Positions 22,111 through 31,079 of a stretch of DNA of 34,919 nt are shown one piece after another. Each line of letters starts with the position of its first letter. Position 1 is the first letter of the stretch. Origin of the DNA: JAZDLR01 sp964540995 (lineage in GTDB: Bacteria; Patescibacteriota; Patescibacteriia; UBA1558; 2-01-FULL-52-15); contig CAZIOU010000012.1 of assembly GCA_964540995.1 (NCBI GenBank), positions 1 through 34,919 of the forward strand, written 5' to 3'. Both the position numbers and the translations under genes were made by a program. The notes under the pieces were generated by a model, which saw only the letters and a list, made by a program, of their open reading frames with translations, made no database searches and was not told the DNA's origin.

Positions 22111-23130
22111 TCATCGGCTTCTACCTACACGAGCACGGCTGATAATCCATCGATTGTACCGTTTGATACCGAACGTAAAGAACCACAGTATGAATAGTAC
22201 GATCGCTACGATGACTGACAATAATTGCCACGGCACGATCCAGAAATGAATTTCCCTAGAAATATTTTGCACAACAGTATCGCCGTAAGTCAAATGCAAG
22301 CTGGCAGTATAATAACCAAAATGCCAACTCTGCATCTGTCGCGTCAAAGTAGCTCCAAATGAACGACTATCACTATCTTTGAGTTGCGTTCCCCAAGGAA
22401 TCTCAAACCGTCTAACACTAGAAGGTAATACATTGCCTTGAGAAGGATTAGCGTCCAATTGTACTGTTTGCATACCCAGCATATTCTTGACAATAATCTG
22501 ACCAGCTGGCTTGACGCGATCAGCACCATCGTCTCTGAAACGATAATAAAAATTCAATGGCAAGCCGGTGTAGACTTGTTTCTTATCTTGGAGATTGAAT
22601 TCTATTATGCCGCCCGCTTCTTTGATCGGGCCTGATACTTTGAGCAAAATCAACAAACCGACACGACCGCCGATACTGACTTTGACACCACCAGAAGTGT
22701 CTGGCGGAGTCGTACCCAAGAAAATAGCAGCGAAGTAACCTCCAGGATCAGCACTGGCAGGAATAGTAATACTAAACGGAATGGTTTTGCGTTCTTGGGA
22801 CTTGAGGCTAATCTCACGCGACGCATCAATCCAACTTGCCAATCCGTCACGACCAGGGGTGAAATTGGGGGTGCCAGATTCACCTTGAGCTTCGAAGTTC
22901 TCAAATGAAGCATAGTAGGTAGTGTCACTCGGCTGATCATTGACGATCATAAACTCGCCATGCACAGTAGTGCCTCTATCGCCCGTAATCTCTAAGCGCA
23001 CTGGCGAAATAGTAATGGCCTGCGCAGTATTGATACCAGACCCTACTGCTACTATCAGCATTAAAATAATAGCCAGCGAAACACTAAAGCGTCTGGCTAT
23101 TAGGGCAAAGTTGAGAGGGTAAATTGACAT
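22111..23130 (-). CDS. DUF916-like surface protein with C-terminal TM, 339 aa
   Basis: A 339-residue protein with a signal peptide (about 1-37, ending AQA), two beta-sandwich domains and a C-terminal membrane helix (about 302-325) with a basic tail. The first domain (ITISPVRLEITGDRG to about residue 155, with KTIPFSITIPASADPGGYFA) resembles the DUF916 domain of WxL-interacting proteins of Firmicutes. Those proteins bind peptidoglycan and partner with WxL surface proteins. Adjacent upstream genes encode two secreted proteins sharing a C-terminal domain, a comparable arrangement. The DUF916 likeness is by eye and needs a profile search. Confidence 0.65.
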   Translation of the reverse strand: MSIYPLNFALIARRFSVSLAIILMLIVAVGSGINTAQAITISPVRLEITGDRGTTVHGEFMIVNDQPSDTTYYASFENFEAQGESGTPNFTPGRDGLASWIDASREISLKSQERKTIPFSITIPASADPGGYFAAIFLGTTPPDTSGGVKVSIGGRVGLLILLKVSGPIKEAGGIIEFNLQDKKQVYTGLPLNFYYRFRDDGADRVKPAGQIIVKNMLGMQTVQLDANPSQGNVLPSSVRRFEIPWGTQLKDSDSRSFGATLTRQMQSWHFGYYTASLHLTYGDTVVQNISREIHFWIVPWQLLSVIVAIVLFILWFFTFGIKRYNRWIISRARVGRSR

Positions 23131-23152
23131 CAGAAACTAAATCTAAACAGCA

Positions 23153-24223
23153 TTAAAAGGTAGCAGTGGTAGTGTACGTAAGCGTCGTAGTATAGCTACC
23201 AGCTTCAGTATCACTGGCAATATTGGCCAAGTAACGAAGAGAATAGGTGGTAGTTTGAGACGAATTACCTGAAGCAGCAACCTCAGCAGCTGTACTAGCT
23301 GTACCAGTATAAGCAAAACCCGAAGCAGCATATGGAGCTGTCACCGAACCAGCACCACCTGAAGCAGTTGCTCGGAGACCAAATTGTTCTGAACCTGGAC
23401 TAGAAGCTGTATTAGATCCCAAAGCAGTGATCGTGGGCACGCCAGATGATAATGTAGCGCCCTTAACCGTCAAAGCATAGCCGCTAACAGCATTAGTGGC
23501 TACGGCAATAGTATGAGCTTCTGTTTCTGATGTTGTCCCAGTAGTGTCGCCAGTAGCATAACGGGCGTTGGCAGTGGTCAAAGTACCGAAACCAATAGAA
23601 TTATCACTGATAGTGAAGCTCAATGTCTGGTTAACTGTGGCCGAGATAGCTACCTGATCATCAGTCACCAAATAAACCGTAATGGTACCTGTATCTCCAA
23701 ATCCACCATTAATAGTGATCGAATACTGGGTGGCCGCTGAAGATCCATTTACAGAATTGGTATTGTCATAGGTGATGATTATCTTATCACTAGCAGCCAC
23801 CGTGGCTGCCCCGATACCATCTGTAGGAGCGGTAAGAGTAAGGATACGATTCTGCGTCCCAGAGAAGACAGCTCCCCAAGCAGTGGCTGAAGGCGAAGCG
23901 GCTAGTGTTTCTGTTGATTCGGCACCAGTAGAAGCGCCATGAGTGAAGGTAACAGATCCGATGGTTTTGGACGTAAAATTAAAGTCCGACGGAAAAGTAA
24001 TGACGATAGTATCGGTATTATCAGAGGCTCCTGTCGGGGTAGTGAATTTGATGACGTGACTCGAAGCAGTACTAATCTTGGAGCTAGACATCGTATCTGA
24101 TAGCGCCGTCAGCGAGGCTGCCTGAGCAACCGGCACAATCCACGATAAGGTAAAGAAAGAAACCATACTAATCGTCAAGAGAGCGCTGATGGTTTTCCGA
24201 GGGTTAAATTTGAACATTCTCAT
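23153..24223 (-). CDS. Secreted surface protein with shared C-terminal domain, 356 aa
   Basis: A 356-residue Ser/Thr/Ala/Gly-rich exported protein with a signal peptide (about 1-35). The N-terminal beta domain (about 36-190) has hallmarks of surface adhesins or S-layer-like proteins, with many Thr and alternating strands (DTIVITFPSDFNFTSKTIGS). The C-terminal domain (about 190-356, from SFTISDNSIGFGTL to the end) is closely related to that of the upstream 435-aa protein, including GSEQFGLR, VTAPYAASGFAYTG and SYTTTLTYT. It has no C-terminal membrane helix or sortase motif. A separate promoter is possible because a 61-bp gap precedes it. It could be a major surface-layer component, but that is unproven. 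Confidence 0.7.
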   Translation of the reverse strand: MRMFKFNPRKTISALLTISMVSFFTLSWIVPVAQAASLTALSDTMSSSKISTASSHVIKFTTPTGASDNTDTIVITFPSDFNFTSKTIGSVTFTHGASTGAESTETLAASPSATAWGAVFSGTQNRILTLTAPTDGIGAATVAASDKIIITYDNTNSVNGSSAATQYSITINGGFGDTGTITVYLVTDDQVAISATVNQTLSFTISDNSIGFGTLTTANARYATGDTTGTTSETEAHTIAVATNAVSGYALTVKGATLSSGVPTITALGSNTASSPGSEQFGLRATASGGAGSVTAPYAASGFAYTGTASTAAEVAASGNSSQTTTYSLRYLANIASDTEAGSYTTTLTYTTTATF

Positions 24224-24284
24224 AGGGTTGTTAACAATAATATACTTAATGTAAGTTTAGCATATCTTGGCCAAATTCCCAAGG

Positions 24285-25592
24285 TCAGTAATTTCCCGTC
24301 ACGCTGTAAGTTAATGTCGCGCTGTAGCTTCCGGGTTCGGTACCGACCCCGATGTTACCTAGGTATCTAAATGAATAGGTGGTATCAGCGCTAGTGCCAC
24401 TAGAGGAAGCCACTTGGCTAGCGGTAGTAGCGTCAGCAGCATAAGCAAAGCCGGAAGCAGCATAAGGCGCTGTAACTGAGCCAGAACCACCAGAAGCCGT
24501 CATACGCAAGCCAAATTGCTCACTTCCCGCTGAAGGTGCCGTATTGATACCGCCGATAGCATCGATAGAATTCCCGCCTGACGTCAAGGCCGCTCCTTTA
24601 ACTGTAATAATATAGCCATTCGTTCCGGTGACAGCAGCCACCATCTGATGCGCTTCGACTTCGGTTCCTGATCCATTAGTATCACCAGTGGCATAGGTAG
24701 AGGCACCGGAAGTTAACGCTCCAAATCCGACAGAATTATCGGATAGAGAGAAACTCAAACTCTGACTAACACCACCGGCTAGCGTAACTTCAGGGTATTG
24801 TGTGTAGGCATAATTGGTGGTTGAGCCGGCGTTAGTCAGGCGGAAACAATAGGTGCCACCATCTGTGGCGGCTGACAAAGCCTGGACACTAAATTCCATT
24901 TCAATGAAGGAATCGCTAGGTACCGACACAGAAGCTACTTGACTGGAAGTATCTTTGACACCGGCATTACTGGTGATAAATGTATGATTGCCATCGCTCA
25001 CACCGCCAGAACCGGTGCTTATATTGGTAGTATCATTGCCATCCGTTAGGTTAGAAGAATTGGCCATATCCCAATCGCCTGCTCCAGCACCAACATCAGT
25101 CCAGCTGCTAATGGCTGAACACGTGGTGGATAATAATCCGTACTCAAGGCGAAACTGTTGAGCCGAATAATCTTTGACCGTGCCACCATTATTGGAAATC
25201 TCTAATCTCAATCGTCTGATCGTGCTTTTGGCTAAGCCCGTAATACCAGTGTCTTGTGTGCCGCTAGTAGCCGAAGTGGCCGTAGTCTCACTACCATCAT
25301 CGTTACGCCAGTGATAGTGTAGCTGTTCATAGGATGGTTTGATGGGGCGGAGTAGAAACTTCAAGATACCAGCCAAGTCGATAAAATTGGTGGAAGGCGC
25401 ACGATAGTCAGCCGTCTGGCCGCCAGCGCTGCGTACCTGAAAATTGGCAGAATTAGAATTGCCTGAAATGCTTTGAATCTGTTGGGTAATGGTAAAGTTA
25501 GCCGAATTGGAATAATAAGCATCCACTGGTGTGCGTTGGCACAACAGGATGACGACTAAGCTCAAAGCTAATACTACCTTCCAAGATTTCAC
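24285..25592 (-). CDS. Secreted surface protein with shared C-terminal domain, 435 aa
   Basis: A 435-residue exported protein with a signal peptide (about 1-26, ending DAYY). Its N-terminal region includes NSANFTITQQIQSISGNSNS, and a middle beta domain contains YCFRLTNAGSTTNYAYTQYP. The C-terminal domain (about 275-435) is homologous to the 356-aa protein downstream: DNSVGFGALTSGASTYATGD, GSEQFGLRMTASGGSGSVTA and GSYSATLTYSVTG. The two share an origin by domain duplication. The start overlaps the stop of the 134-aa gene in an ATGA junction. It has no visible anchor, so retention may depend on partners such as the DUF916-like protein. Confidence 0.7.
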   Translation of the reverse strand: MKSWKVVLALSLVVILLCQRTPVDAYYSNSANFTITQQIQSISGNSNSANFQVRSAGGQTADYRAPSTNFIDLAGILKFLLRPIKPSYEQLHYHWRNDDGSETTATSATSGTQDTGITGLAKSTIRRLRLEISNNGGTVKDYSAQQFRLEYGLLSTTCSAISSWTDVGAGAGDWDMANSSNLTDGNDTTNISTGSGGVSDGNHTFITSNAGVKDTSSQVASVSVPSDSFIEMEFSVQALSAATDGGTYCFRLTNAGSTTNYAYTQYPEVTLAGGVSQSLSFSLSDNSVGFGALTSGASTYATGDTNGSGTEVEAHQMVAAVTGTNGYIITVKGAALTSGGNSIDAIGGINTAPSAGSEQFGLRMTASGGSGSVTAPYAASGFAYAADATTASQVASSSGTSADTTYSFRYLGNIGVGTEPGSYSATLTYSVTGNY

Positions 25593-25993
25593 TTATTCTG
25601 TTTGATTACTTGCATTACTTGCGAATTAACACCGACCTGCTCCCAATAGACTACATGATCACGATCAATATAGATGAAATTCTCTGGCTGTGATATTTCG
25701 CTACTACCGCGTTTCACTAGGTTGGTCGTAGCCTGATCCCCCACTTGCACAGATTGTAAATAATAGACGTCAGTCATTTTGATCGTCTCGAGTCCAACAC
25801 TGCGAAGATGCCCATAGAGCGTCTGATTGTTGTCCAGATACACTGCATAATAGTTATTGGACGTTACAGCTTGAGCGATCCAGAACCTCGTGACCAAAGT
25901 CGGTCCCCAGAACCAAAGGGCAATTGCCAAAAAAGGCAAGATCCAAACCATACGTTGCTGACTATTTTTTCGTTTAAACCAATCTATCATCAT
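25589..25993 (-). CDS. Single-TM hypothetical protein, 134 aa
   Basis: A 134-residue protein. A basic N-terminus (DWFKRKNSQQR) is followed by a membrane helix (about 17-38) and a small exported domain containing YYAVYLDNNQTLYGHLRSVG, a strand-rich module often seen in envelope proteins of this group. The stop overlaps the start of the 435-aa surface-protein gene by 4 nt. A heptad tract (TTTATAC)3-4 lies about 30 bp upstream. No family is assigned. Confidence 0.65.
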   Translation of the reverse strand: MMIDWFKRKNSQQRMVWILPFLAIALWFWGPTLVTRFWIAQAVTSNNYYAVYLDNNQTLYGHLRSVGLETIKMTDVYYLQSVQVGDQATTNLVKRGSSEISQPENFIYIDRDHVVYWEQVGVNSQVMQVIKQNK

Positions 25994-26020
25994 ACAGATA
26001 CATTTAATTTTTAGTCTCGC

Positions 26021-26048
26021 TTTATACTTTATACTTTATACTTAATAC
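26021..26048. repeat. TTTATAC heptad tandem repeat
   Basis: Three exact TTTATAC units (26021-26041) and one TTAATAC (26042-26048) lie in the short gap between two operon genes. The period is 7 bp, as in the other repeat tracts. Confidence 0.8.
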
Positions 26049-26052
26049 TATC

Positions 26053-26535
26053 TTAGTAGGGATTAAACCACGTTCCTTCATCTCTCTGATCTGCCCGCAC
26101 TACATAGTATTGATCTGAACTAGTAGCAATAGTATCAACGGTAATCAGATGTTCGAATTCTTGATTGACACAAGGGTGCGCCTGATTATAGATAAAGCGC
26201 GTAGCATCCTGACGATAATCAGTACTGGCAGGATATACGACCACTGTATAATACTTCTCGTGACAATTGCCGCGTACCGTCCAGCCGCGTGCCAATAGCG
26301 CACCACTGACATGAGCGAAAGTTTCCGGTGCTGGCCAAGTAGAGCGATTGATATCAGCCGAATCTGGCGCTTCGGTCTTATCACCACGAGCAAACGATGA
26401 GGCCTCCAGCTTAATGAATGTAGGCTTTAATGCTTGAGCCTGTGGCCAATGACTGAAAGCTTGCCAAGCCAAGATAGCTGCCAAGAGCAGTAATATGAAG
26501 GCCAAAATTAATATTCGTATCACTCGTCGCTCCAT
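26053..26535 (-). CDS. Single-TM hypothetical protein, 160 aa
   Basis: A 160-residue protein with a basic start (MERRVIR), one membrane helix (about 7-27) and an exported domain that contains two cysteines (NCHEKY and HPCVNQ) which could form a disulphide. The segment YVVRADQRDEGTWFNPY ends the protein. It starts 3 bp after the methyltransferase gene and belongs to the same operon. No family is recognised. Confidence 0.6.
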   Translation of the reverse strand: MERRVIRILILAFILLLLAAILAWQAFSHWPQAQALKPTFIKLEASSFARGDKTEAPDSADINRSTWPAPETFAHVSGALLARGWTVRGNCHEKYYTVVVYPASTDYRQDATRFIYNQAHPCVNQEFEHLITVDTIATSSDQYYVVRADQRDEGTWFNPY

Positions 26536-26538
26536 AGG

Positions 26539-27063
26539 TTAGAAATTATCCTTAATCACCTTAAGCTCGGTTACTATGTCGGACACAGCATTGAAGTAGT
26601 GTTGCTGAGCAAACCTTCTCGCTTCTTCTGATTTCTTATCCCAAGGATCATTGAAGTATAGCAGCATATTGGTCACCTCGAAGTTACAGTTAATATTATA
26701 GTGATCCAGTCCGTTGGCCTTGAGCCAGTCTTTCTGATAATACAGCCAAGTGGCTTCGGAAATGGCTCGTGTATGCGTCGGATCCTGCCAAGCTCGAATA
26801 GAAGTATAATAGGGAGCTAAGAAAGTAACTTTGGCTCCATGCTGGCAAATACGCCAAATCTCATTCATGAATTTCACCAAATCTTTGGTATGTTCGATGT
26901 AGTGACTGCAGTACACCTCCTCCACCGAATTATCCTTAAACGGCTTCCAAGGAAACTGCTCCAAATCCCAGACAAAATCAACCTCCGGTCCAGCGGCGAT
27001 ATCCACTCCTTTGAAACCTTTTTGTTTTCGTTGTCCGCAGGCGACATCAAGTTTTATTCCCAT
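26539..27063 (-). CDS. Class I SAM-dependent methyltransferase, 174 aa
   Basis: A 174-residue methyltransferase. The SAM-binding motif I is KLDVACGQRKQKGFKGVD (4-21), the acidic motif II follows, and the segment YCSHYIEHTKDLVKFMNEIW is typical of methyltransferase type 11/12 proteins acting on small molecules or glycans. It is near the lower size limit for the fold. The start lies directly at the end of the serine hydrolase gene (ATG at 27063, hydrolase stop at 27065), so the two are tightly coupled. The target could be a surface glycan or lipid, given the adjacent glycosyltransferase, but this is inference. Confidence 0.75.
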   Translation of the reverse strand: MGIKLDVACGQRKQKGFKGVDIAAGPEVDFVWDLEQFPWKPFKDNSVEEVYCSHYIEHTKDLVKFMNEIWRICQHGAKVTFLAPYYTSIRAWQDPTHTRAISEATWLYYQKDWLKANGLDHYNINCNFEVTNMLLYFNDPWDKKSEEARRFAQQHYFNAVSDIVTELKVIKDNF

Positions 27064-27084
27064 ACTAATTACTAATTACATAAT
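27064..27084. repeat. Heptad repeat at the 3' end of the serine hydrolase gene
   Basis: ACTAATT, ACTAATT and ACATAAT units form a 7-bp-period tract. Read on the minus strand it encodes the last residues of the hydrolase (VISN plus stop). Confidence 0.6.
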
Positions 27085-28066
27085 CGTAAACCTGTCTGGA
27101 AATATCTGCCATAAAAACGTCTGCTTGTTTTTCGGATAAACCTTCAGTACCGATACAAAGTAAATAGTGACGATTTGGAGCGTAAACTATACCACAATCT
27201 GAGTAGGTATTATCCGCGCCACCGACACCAATCTTATGTGACACAGAAATGTCATCTGGCACCCCAGCATCAATTTCATCTGAAAATGATGTCTGGGTCA
27301 AATGCTCTAATATTGCCTGAGAATGCTCAATATTAATATAGGTGGCGTTATACAAAGCTACAAACATATTAGATAGAACCTTCAGACTGATTTTGGTGTA
27401 ATTTTGATCTGGTGTTACATTATCACCGTTCGATAGCGCCGGTAGAAAATCCCAACCCAAATTAACATAAACGTCTTGTAAGGGATCCATAATACCAACT
27501 TTAGTAAATATACTGGTGATAGCATTTTTGGCAGTATTATCAGATTGACGTAGCATAATACTGACTAACTCGTCCATAGTATACTCCTGACCAACACCAA
27601 CTTTATATAAGTCACCAAAATTGCTATCCAAATCCGACTCCGACAAGGCATACTTAGTATCAAGAGACAATCTACCGTCTTCCACTGCTTTATACACAGC
27701 CATAGCCAACGGAACTTTGACTAAACTAGCGGCAGTAAACTCTTCACGTTCATTAATACCGATCCAAGAACCATTGTTTAAATAGTTAAAATAAACATAC
27801 ACAGGACTTTTCTGGCTAGCCGTACTGGCACGCAGTTTATCCCGCAAAGCCGAAAAATCAATGATGTAATGCTTGCCAATCTCCATTACCTTCGCCGGAT
27901 TGACATAAGGGTTAACTTTGACATCATTTTCTCTAACTACGCTACCCCTCTCATTAGTAACATCCGTATTTATAGCCGCCCGATTCTGATTGTTGTGCCA
28001 TAGATAGACACCAAAAATAACTACAACTATGAGGGTTACCACGCCAGAATAAACTTTCATCATCAT
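27065..28066 (-). CDS. Class A beta-lactamase-like serine hydrolase, 333 aa
   Basis: A 333-residue membrane-anchored protein with a membrane helix at about 7-23 and a beta-lactamase-fold domain (about 70-333). The catalytic triad motifs are S114-L-V-K117 (AASLVKVP), SDN (175-177) and KIG (278-280, replacing the usual KTG/KSG). A DNTYSDCGIVYAPN segment follows. The fold suits a beta-lactamase or a peptidoglycan-related D,D-peptidase. The position within an envelope operon favours a peptidoglycan or surface-processing role over antibiotic resistance. The C-terminal residues lie in a heptad repeat. Confidence 0.75.
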   Translation of the reverse strand: MMMKVYSGVVTLIVVVIFGVYLWHNNQNRAAINTDVTNERGSVVRENDVKVNPYVNPAKVMEIGKHYIIDFSALRDKLRASTASQKSPVYVYFNYLNNGSWIGINEREEFTAASLVKVPLAMAVYKAVEDGRLSLDTKYALSESDLDSNFGDLYKVGVGQEYTMDELVSIMLRQSDNTAKNAITSIFTKVGIMDPLQDVYVNLGWDFLPALSNGDNVTPDQNYTKISLKVLSNMFVALYNATYINIEHSQAILEHLTQTSFSDEIDAGVPDDISVSHKIGVGGADNTYSDCGIVYAPNRHYLLCIGTEGLSEKQADVFMADISRQVYDYVISN

Positions 28067-28086
28067 ACTTCAAATGTTTTTAATAA

Positions 28087-28809
28087 TTACCAAACAACGT
28101 CCTGCTCCACGTCATAATGACCTACCTTAACGCGAGTATCACAAGCGACATGATATCCCAACTTTCTAATATTTTCGAAAAAGTACAAATCTTGAGTCAT
28201 CATTCGAGCACCCTGATTTGGGACAAATTCGCTCAACGTCTTGAACCATGGAACAGGTAATCGTGTATCCTTAAATAAAGCTGTGTGAAATAACGTGAAT
28301 CCCATGCCTAAACCATCACATTCTTGGATTTCTCGAGTTGGCACCTGTGGCCGAAAATGAATATCTCCTTCTTTACCTTCTCCATAGATCATCGGCTGTC
28401 CACCTTCTCCTTTTGTCCAGTAAAGTCCTCCGACGGCAGCGTAATTATCAATATGCTCATACAGCTTCAATAATCCGTCAGGTGGTGGCAGATTGTCTTC
28501 TTCCATAGTCAGGATGTATTTCCAATTGGCTAGATCTGGGTGTTGAAGGATCTGGTTAATCATTTGGCTGTAAGCGTCGCCAACTTCCATCTGAATAGCA
28601 AACATACGGATAAATTTCTGATTCATAGGCATGATCAGACCCATCCACGATTGTACCACCTTAGCCGATATCATACCCCGCGTAGGAATGATACAAATAG
28701 TTGATAAATCTCGATAACCTTGAGCTGTATCGATACGAGTAATCGTATGAGGACTGGTGTTATGATAACCAGAGATATTTTCAATAACAATTTGTGGTTT
28801 GATAGTCAT
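28087..28809 (-). CDS. GT-A-fold glycosyltransferase, 240 aa
   Basis: A 240-residue soluble protein with a nucleotide-sugar glycosyltransferase layout: an N-terminal beta strand and PTRG motif (STICIIPTRGMISAK, 36-50), a helix region, the acidic EEDN (103-106) in place of DxD followed by LPPPDGL, then GGLYWTKGEGG and a C-terminal DGLGMGFTLFHTALF. It resembles family-2-like enzymes of phages and Parcubacteria. It starts 1-2 nt after the tail-fibre-like gene and probably glycosylates surface proteins or lipids encoded here. The donor and acceptor are unknown. Confidence 0.7.
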   Translation of the reverse strand: MTIKPQIVIENISGYHNTSPHTITRIDTAQGYRDLSTICIIPTRGMISAKVVQSWMGLIMPMNQKFIRMFAIQMEVGDAYSQMINQILQHPDLANWKYILTMEEDNLPPPDGLLKLYEHIDNYAAVGGLYWTKGEGGQPMIYGEGKEGDIHFRPQVPTREIQECDGLGMGFTLFHTALFKDTRLPVPWFKTLSEFVPNQGARMMTQDLYFFENIRKLGYHVACDTRVKVGHYDVEQDVVW

Positions 28810-28810
28810 A

Positions 28811-30454
28811 TTAGGTGGATTCTAAGCGGAAATAAATAGGATAACCGCTGGTCCAATGTTGAACCTGAGAGAACGCTATTGAACCTGGCATATCACTCGT
28901 GGTAGCAGTATAACGACCCTGAAATCGAGCAAAAGCTAAAGATGAAAAAGCTGAAGTAGCAGTCAAGGCAGAGTTCGCTCCAGCGGCAATATTACCGACC
29001 GGAGGTCCTACCGTCTGACCACCACGCAAACTATAGTTCATCGAAGCAGTATTTGCAGCGCTAAAATTAAAACCTAAAACATAGTGCCCTGGGTTAAGTG
29101 TCGTACCTGCGGTATCCATACCAGTCCATAATATGCGACGAATACCCGAAACGCTAGCGGTAGCTGAATTGCTAAAAGTGTTTTGGAGTGATCCAATACG
29201 ACTAATTTGAGTACTATTTACGAATGAGTACACAGCAGCTTGCATGGTAAAGAGATTTGAACCACTAGTTGCACGACTAACTTCAATTACACCCTGATTC
29301 CAAGTCAAAGAGCCAGGTAGTACAAACGGTACAAAAATTGGTCGTTGAGAAATCGCCGTCATATTAGTAACATTGGTGATAAAACCTCGCCAGCTGATAT
29401 TGGCAAAATCCTGCAAAGCATAGCCCCCGCCCCCTCCGCCACCAGCACTAATACCAATCGTATGCACGCCCCCCGCCCCTGTAACTTGAGACAAAGTAAT
29501 ACCATTCTGACCAGAAAAAACAATAGTACCAGTCTGAGCACCAGTATTTCCAGCAGTATTACCGATATTAGAGACTCCGAAAGCATTGAGTCCCGAGATG
29601 CTCATCGTCTGAGCATTTTGGCTAATACTTACCCCGTTGATACCGGACCAGACTACAGTACCGGAAGAAATAGCCGAGCCGGCGCTCGCCTCTTTGATAC
29701 CGACAATCGTGCCGAGATTACCAATCTCTTGGATCGCTCCGTTATCACAAACCAGAGCTCGATTATTCACCGAGTTATACCACAGTGAGCCCGAGACGCT
29801 GCAAGCGCTACCGATGGTATCAGAACTATTACGGACATCTAAGGCTAGTAGCTTCTGACTAGCTGTGCCCGTGCCAGTACCGATCTGGACTTTATCATTA
29901 GCATTATCGGTTTTGAGTAGCGAACTGTAGACATTAGCAGCGCTAAAAGCATAACCAACTGCGGCGATACGCTGTCGTGGCGTGACACCCTCATAGGTTT
30001 CATCACCATTAGTACAGCTGCCACCAACTTTGGTAGCCACATCAACATTGAGATAGACCGTATCGTTGTCGAAGAAATTATAGTCTAAGGTATCAGCGGT
30101 GCCGATCAAAGCATCAAATACACCATCAGTAACGGTAATACTCTGACCAGTGGCTGAACCTGATGGCCAGACTTTGGAACCGGCAGTAGAGGCATCATAG
30201 ATAGAGAACTTAAAACAGTAGTCAGTGCCAGAGCCTCCGAGGGCATTACCGCTGGCATCAGTTAACCGGCCTTCATACGACAAAACATTGGCGACGCCAG
30301 CCGCACCTTGGGTACCACGAGGCCAGATCACGTTGGCGGCTAAGGTAGCGTAGACAAAAAGCGACAAGACGACTTCCGTCAATAACAAAATGCTAAGGTA
30401 CCAAGGAGAACCCTGTCTTCGCTTGAATCGTACTCCCTTACCGGTAATCGACAT
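28811..30454 (-). CDS. Anchored tail-fibre-like surface protein, 547 aa
   Basis: A 547-residue protein with an uncleaved-looking N-terminal membrane segment (about 20-42). A domain of fibre type follows (LSYEGRLTDASGNALGG, then the region ending YAFSAANVY, about 58-175), resembling surface and phage fibre proteins. Two internal repeats are related by GTVVWSGINGVSISQ and GTIVFSGQNGITLSQ. A run of glycines leads into a C-terminal beta domain (about 345-547) that looks like phage or adhesin receptor-binding tips. The gene sits directly upstream of a glycosyltransferase. It may be an adhesin for host attachment, borrowed from phage-like modules. A complete lytic phage is not implied. Confidence 0.65.
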   Translation of the reverse strand: MSITGKGVRFKRRQGSPWYLSILLLTEVVLSLFVYATLAANVIWPRGTQGAAGVANVLSYEGRLTDASGNALGGSGTDYCFKFSIYDASTAGSKVWPSGSATGQSITVTDGVFDALIGTADTLDYNFFDNDTVYLNVDVATKVGGSCTNGDETYEGVTPRQRIAAVGYAFSAANVYSSLLKTDNANDKVQIGTGTGTASQKLLALDVRNSSDTIGSACSVSGSLWYNSVNNRALVCDNGAIQEIGNLGTIVGIKEASAGSAISSGTVVWSGINGVSISQNAQTMSISGLNAFGVSNIGNTAGNTGAQTGTIVFSGQNGITLSQVTGAGGVHTIGISAGGGGGGGYALQDFANISWRGFITNVTNMTAISQRPIFVPFVLPGSLTWNQGVIEVSRATSGSNLFTMQAAVYSFVNSTQISRIGSLQNTFSNSATASVSGIRRILWTGMDTAGTTLNPGHYVLGFNFSAANTASMNYSLRGGQTVGPPVGNIAAGANSALTATSAFSSLAFARFQGRYTATTSDMPGSIAFSQVQHWTSGYPIYFRLEST

Positions 30455-30455
30455 C

Positions 30456-31079
30456 CTAGAAGGTCAAATGTTTAAAGATAGTATCAGCCTCCTGATAGCA
30501 GGCAGCATAACGTTTCTGTAACTCTTCTGACGCTAGAAGCTGCGGTGTATTGAAATGGAAGTTAACATGAAGACCCATTTCCAGTGGGGAAACTGCTTTG
30601 AAGAAATACGTTCTCGACTCAGCACCCTTGTTACGCACGATCGAAAACTGCCAACCAAAATCTCGTACATCTTCTAACTGTTCTGGCGCAACAAATGACT
30701 TCATGATTGCCTGCTGGGGAATAACATTATCGAAACGATAAATCAAATCGTAATTAAATCCTTGCGACTGAACTGGTAATCCCACCAGCAACGCTTCAGC
30801 TAGTCTGTGCGCTTCCAGACCACGTTTGCTGGTTGCCGGATCTTCTCCACTAGCATCATCAATCCGGAGACGATTCTGCTCGAACAGCAATTTAAGCTTA
30901 AGCTGGGGAAAGTGAAATACCTTGACTTCCATCGTCGAATCATCAACGAACGTAGCGCCTCGCGTAGCATCTTGAGGGAATAAACCAAAGACTTTGGCTG
31001 GCTCCACATTGACACGAGCGTCCTTGGGCAAAACAAAAACTATATTGGCGTTTTCGAAACTTTTGCTAACGATATTCAT
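30456..31079 (-). CDS. Hypothetical protein, 207 aa
   Basis: A 207-residue soluble alpha/beta protein without signal peptide or membrane helix. I do not recognise a family. Strand-rich segments such as VKVFHFPQLKLKLLFEQNRL alternate with a C-terminal helix (LQKRYAACYQEADTIFKHL). The start overlaps the stop of the anchored Pro-rich gene by 4 nt (ATGA), and it ends 1-2 nt before the fibre-like gene. It is therefore certainly co-expressed with surface proteins yet appears cytosolic, so a chaperone or regulatory role in their export is possible but unproven. Confidence 0.65.
   Translation of the reverse strand: MNIVSKSFENANIVFVLPKDARVNVEPAKVFGLFPQDATRGATFVDDSTMEVKVFHFPQLKLKLLFEQNRLRIDDASGEDPATSKRGLEAHRLAEALLVGLPVQSQGFNYDLIYRFDNVIPQQAIMKSFVAPEQLEDVRDFGWQFSIVRNKGAESRTYFFKAVSPLEMGLHVNFHFNTPQLLASEELQKRYAACYQEADTIFKHLTF

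Noticed and set aside
28811..30454. Prophage tail module
   Set aside because: Only one fibre-like protein is present, with a membrane anchor. There are no terminase, capsid, integrase or lysis genes in the window.
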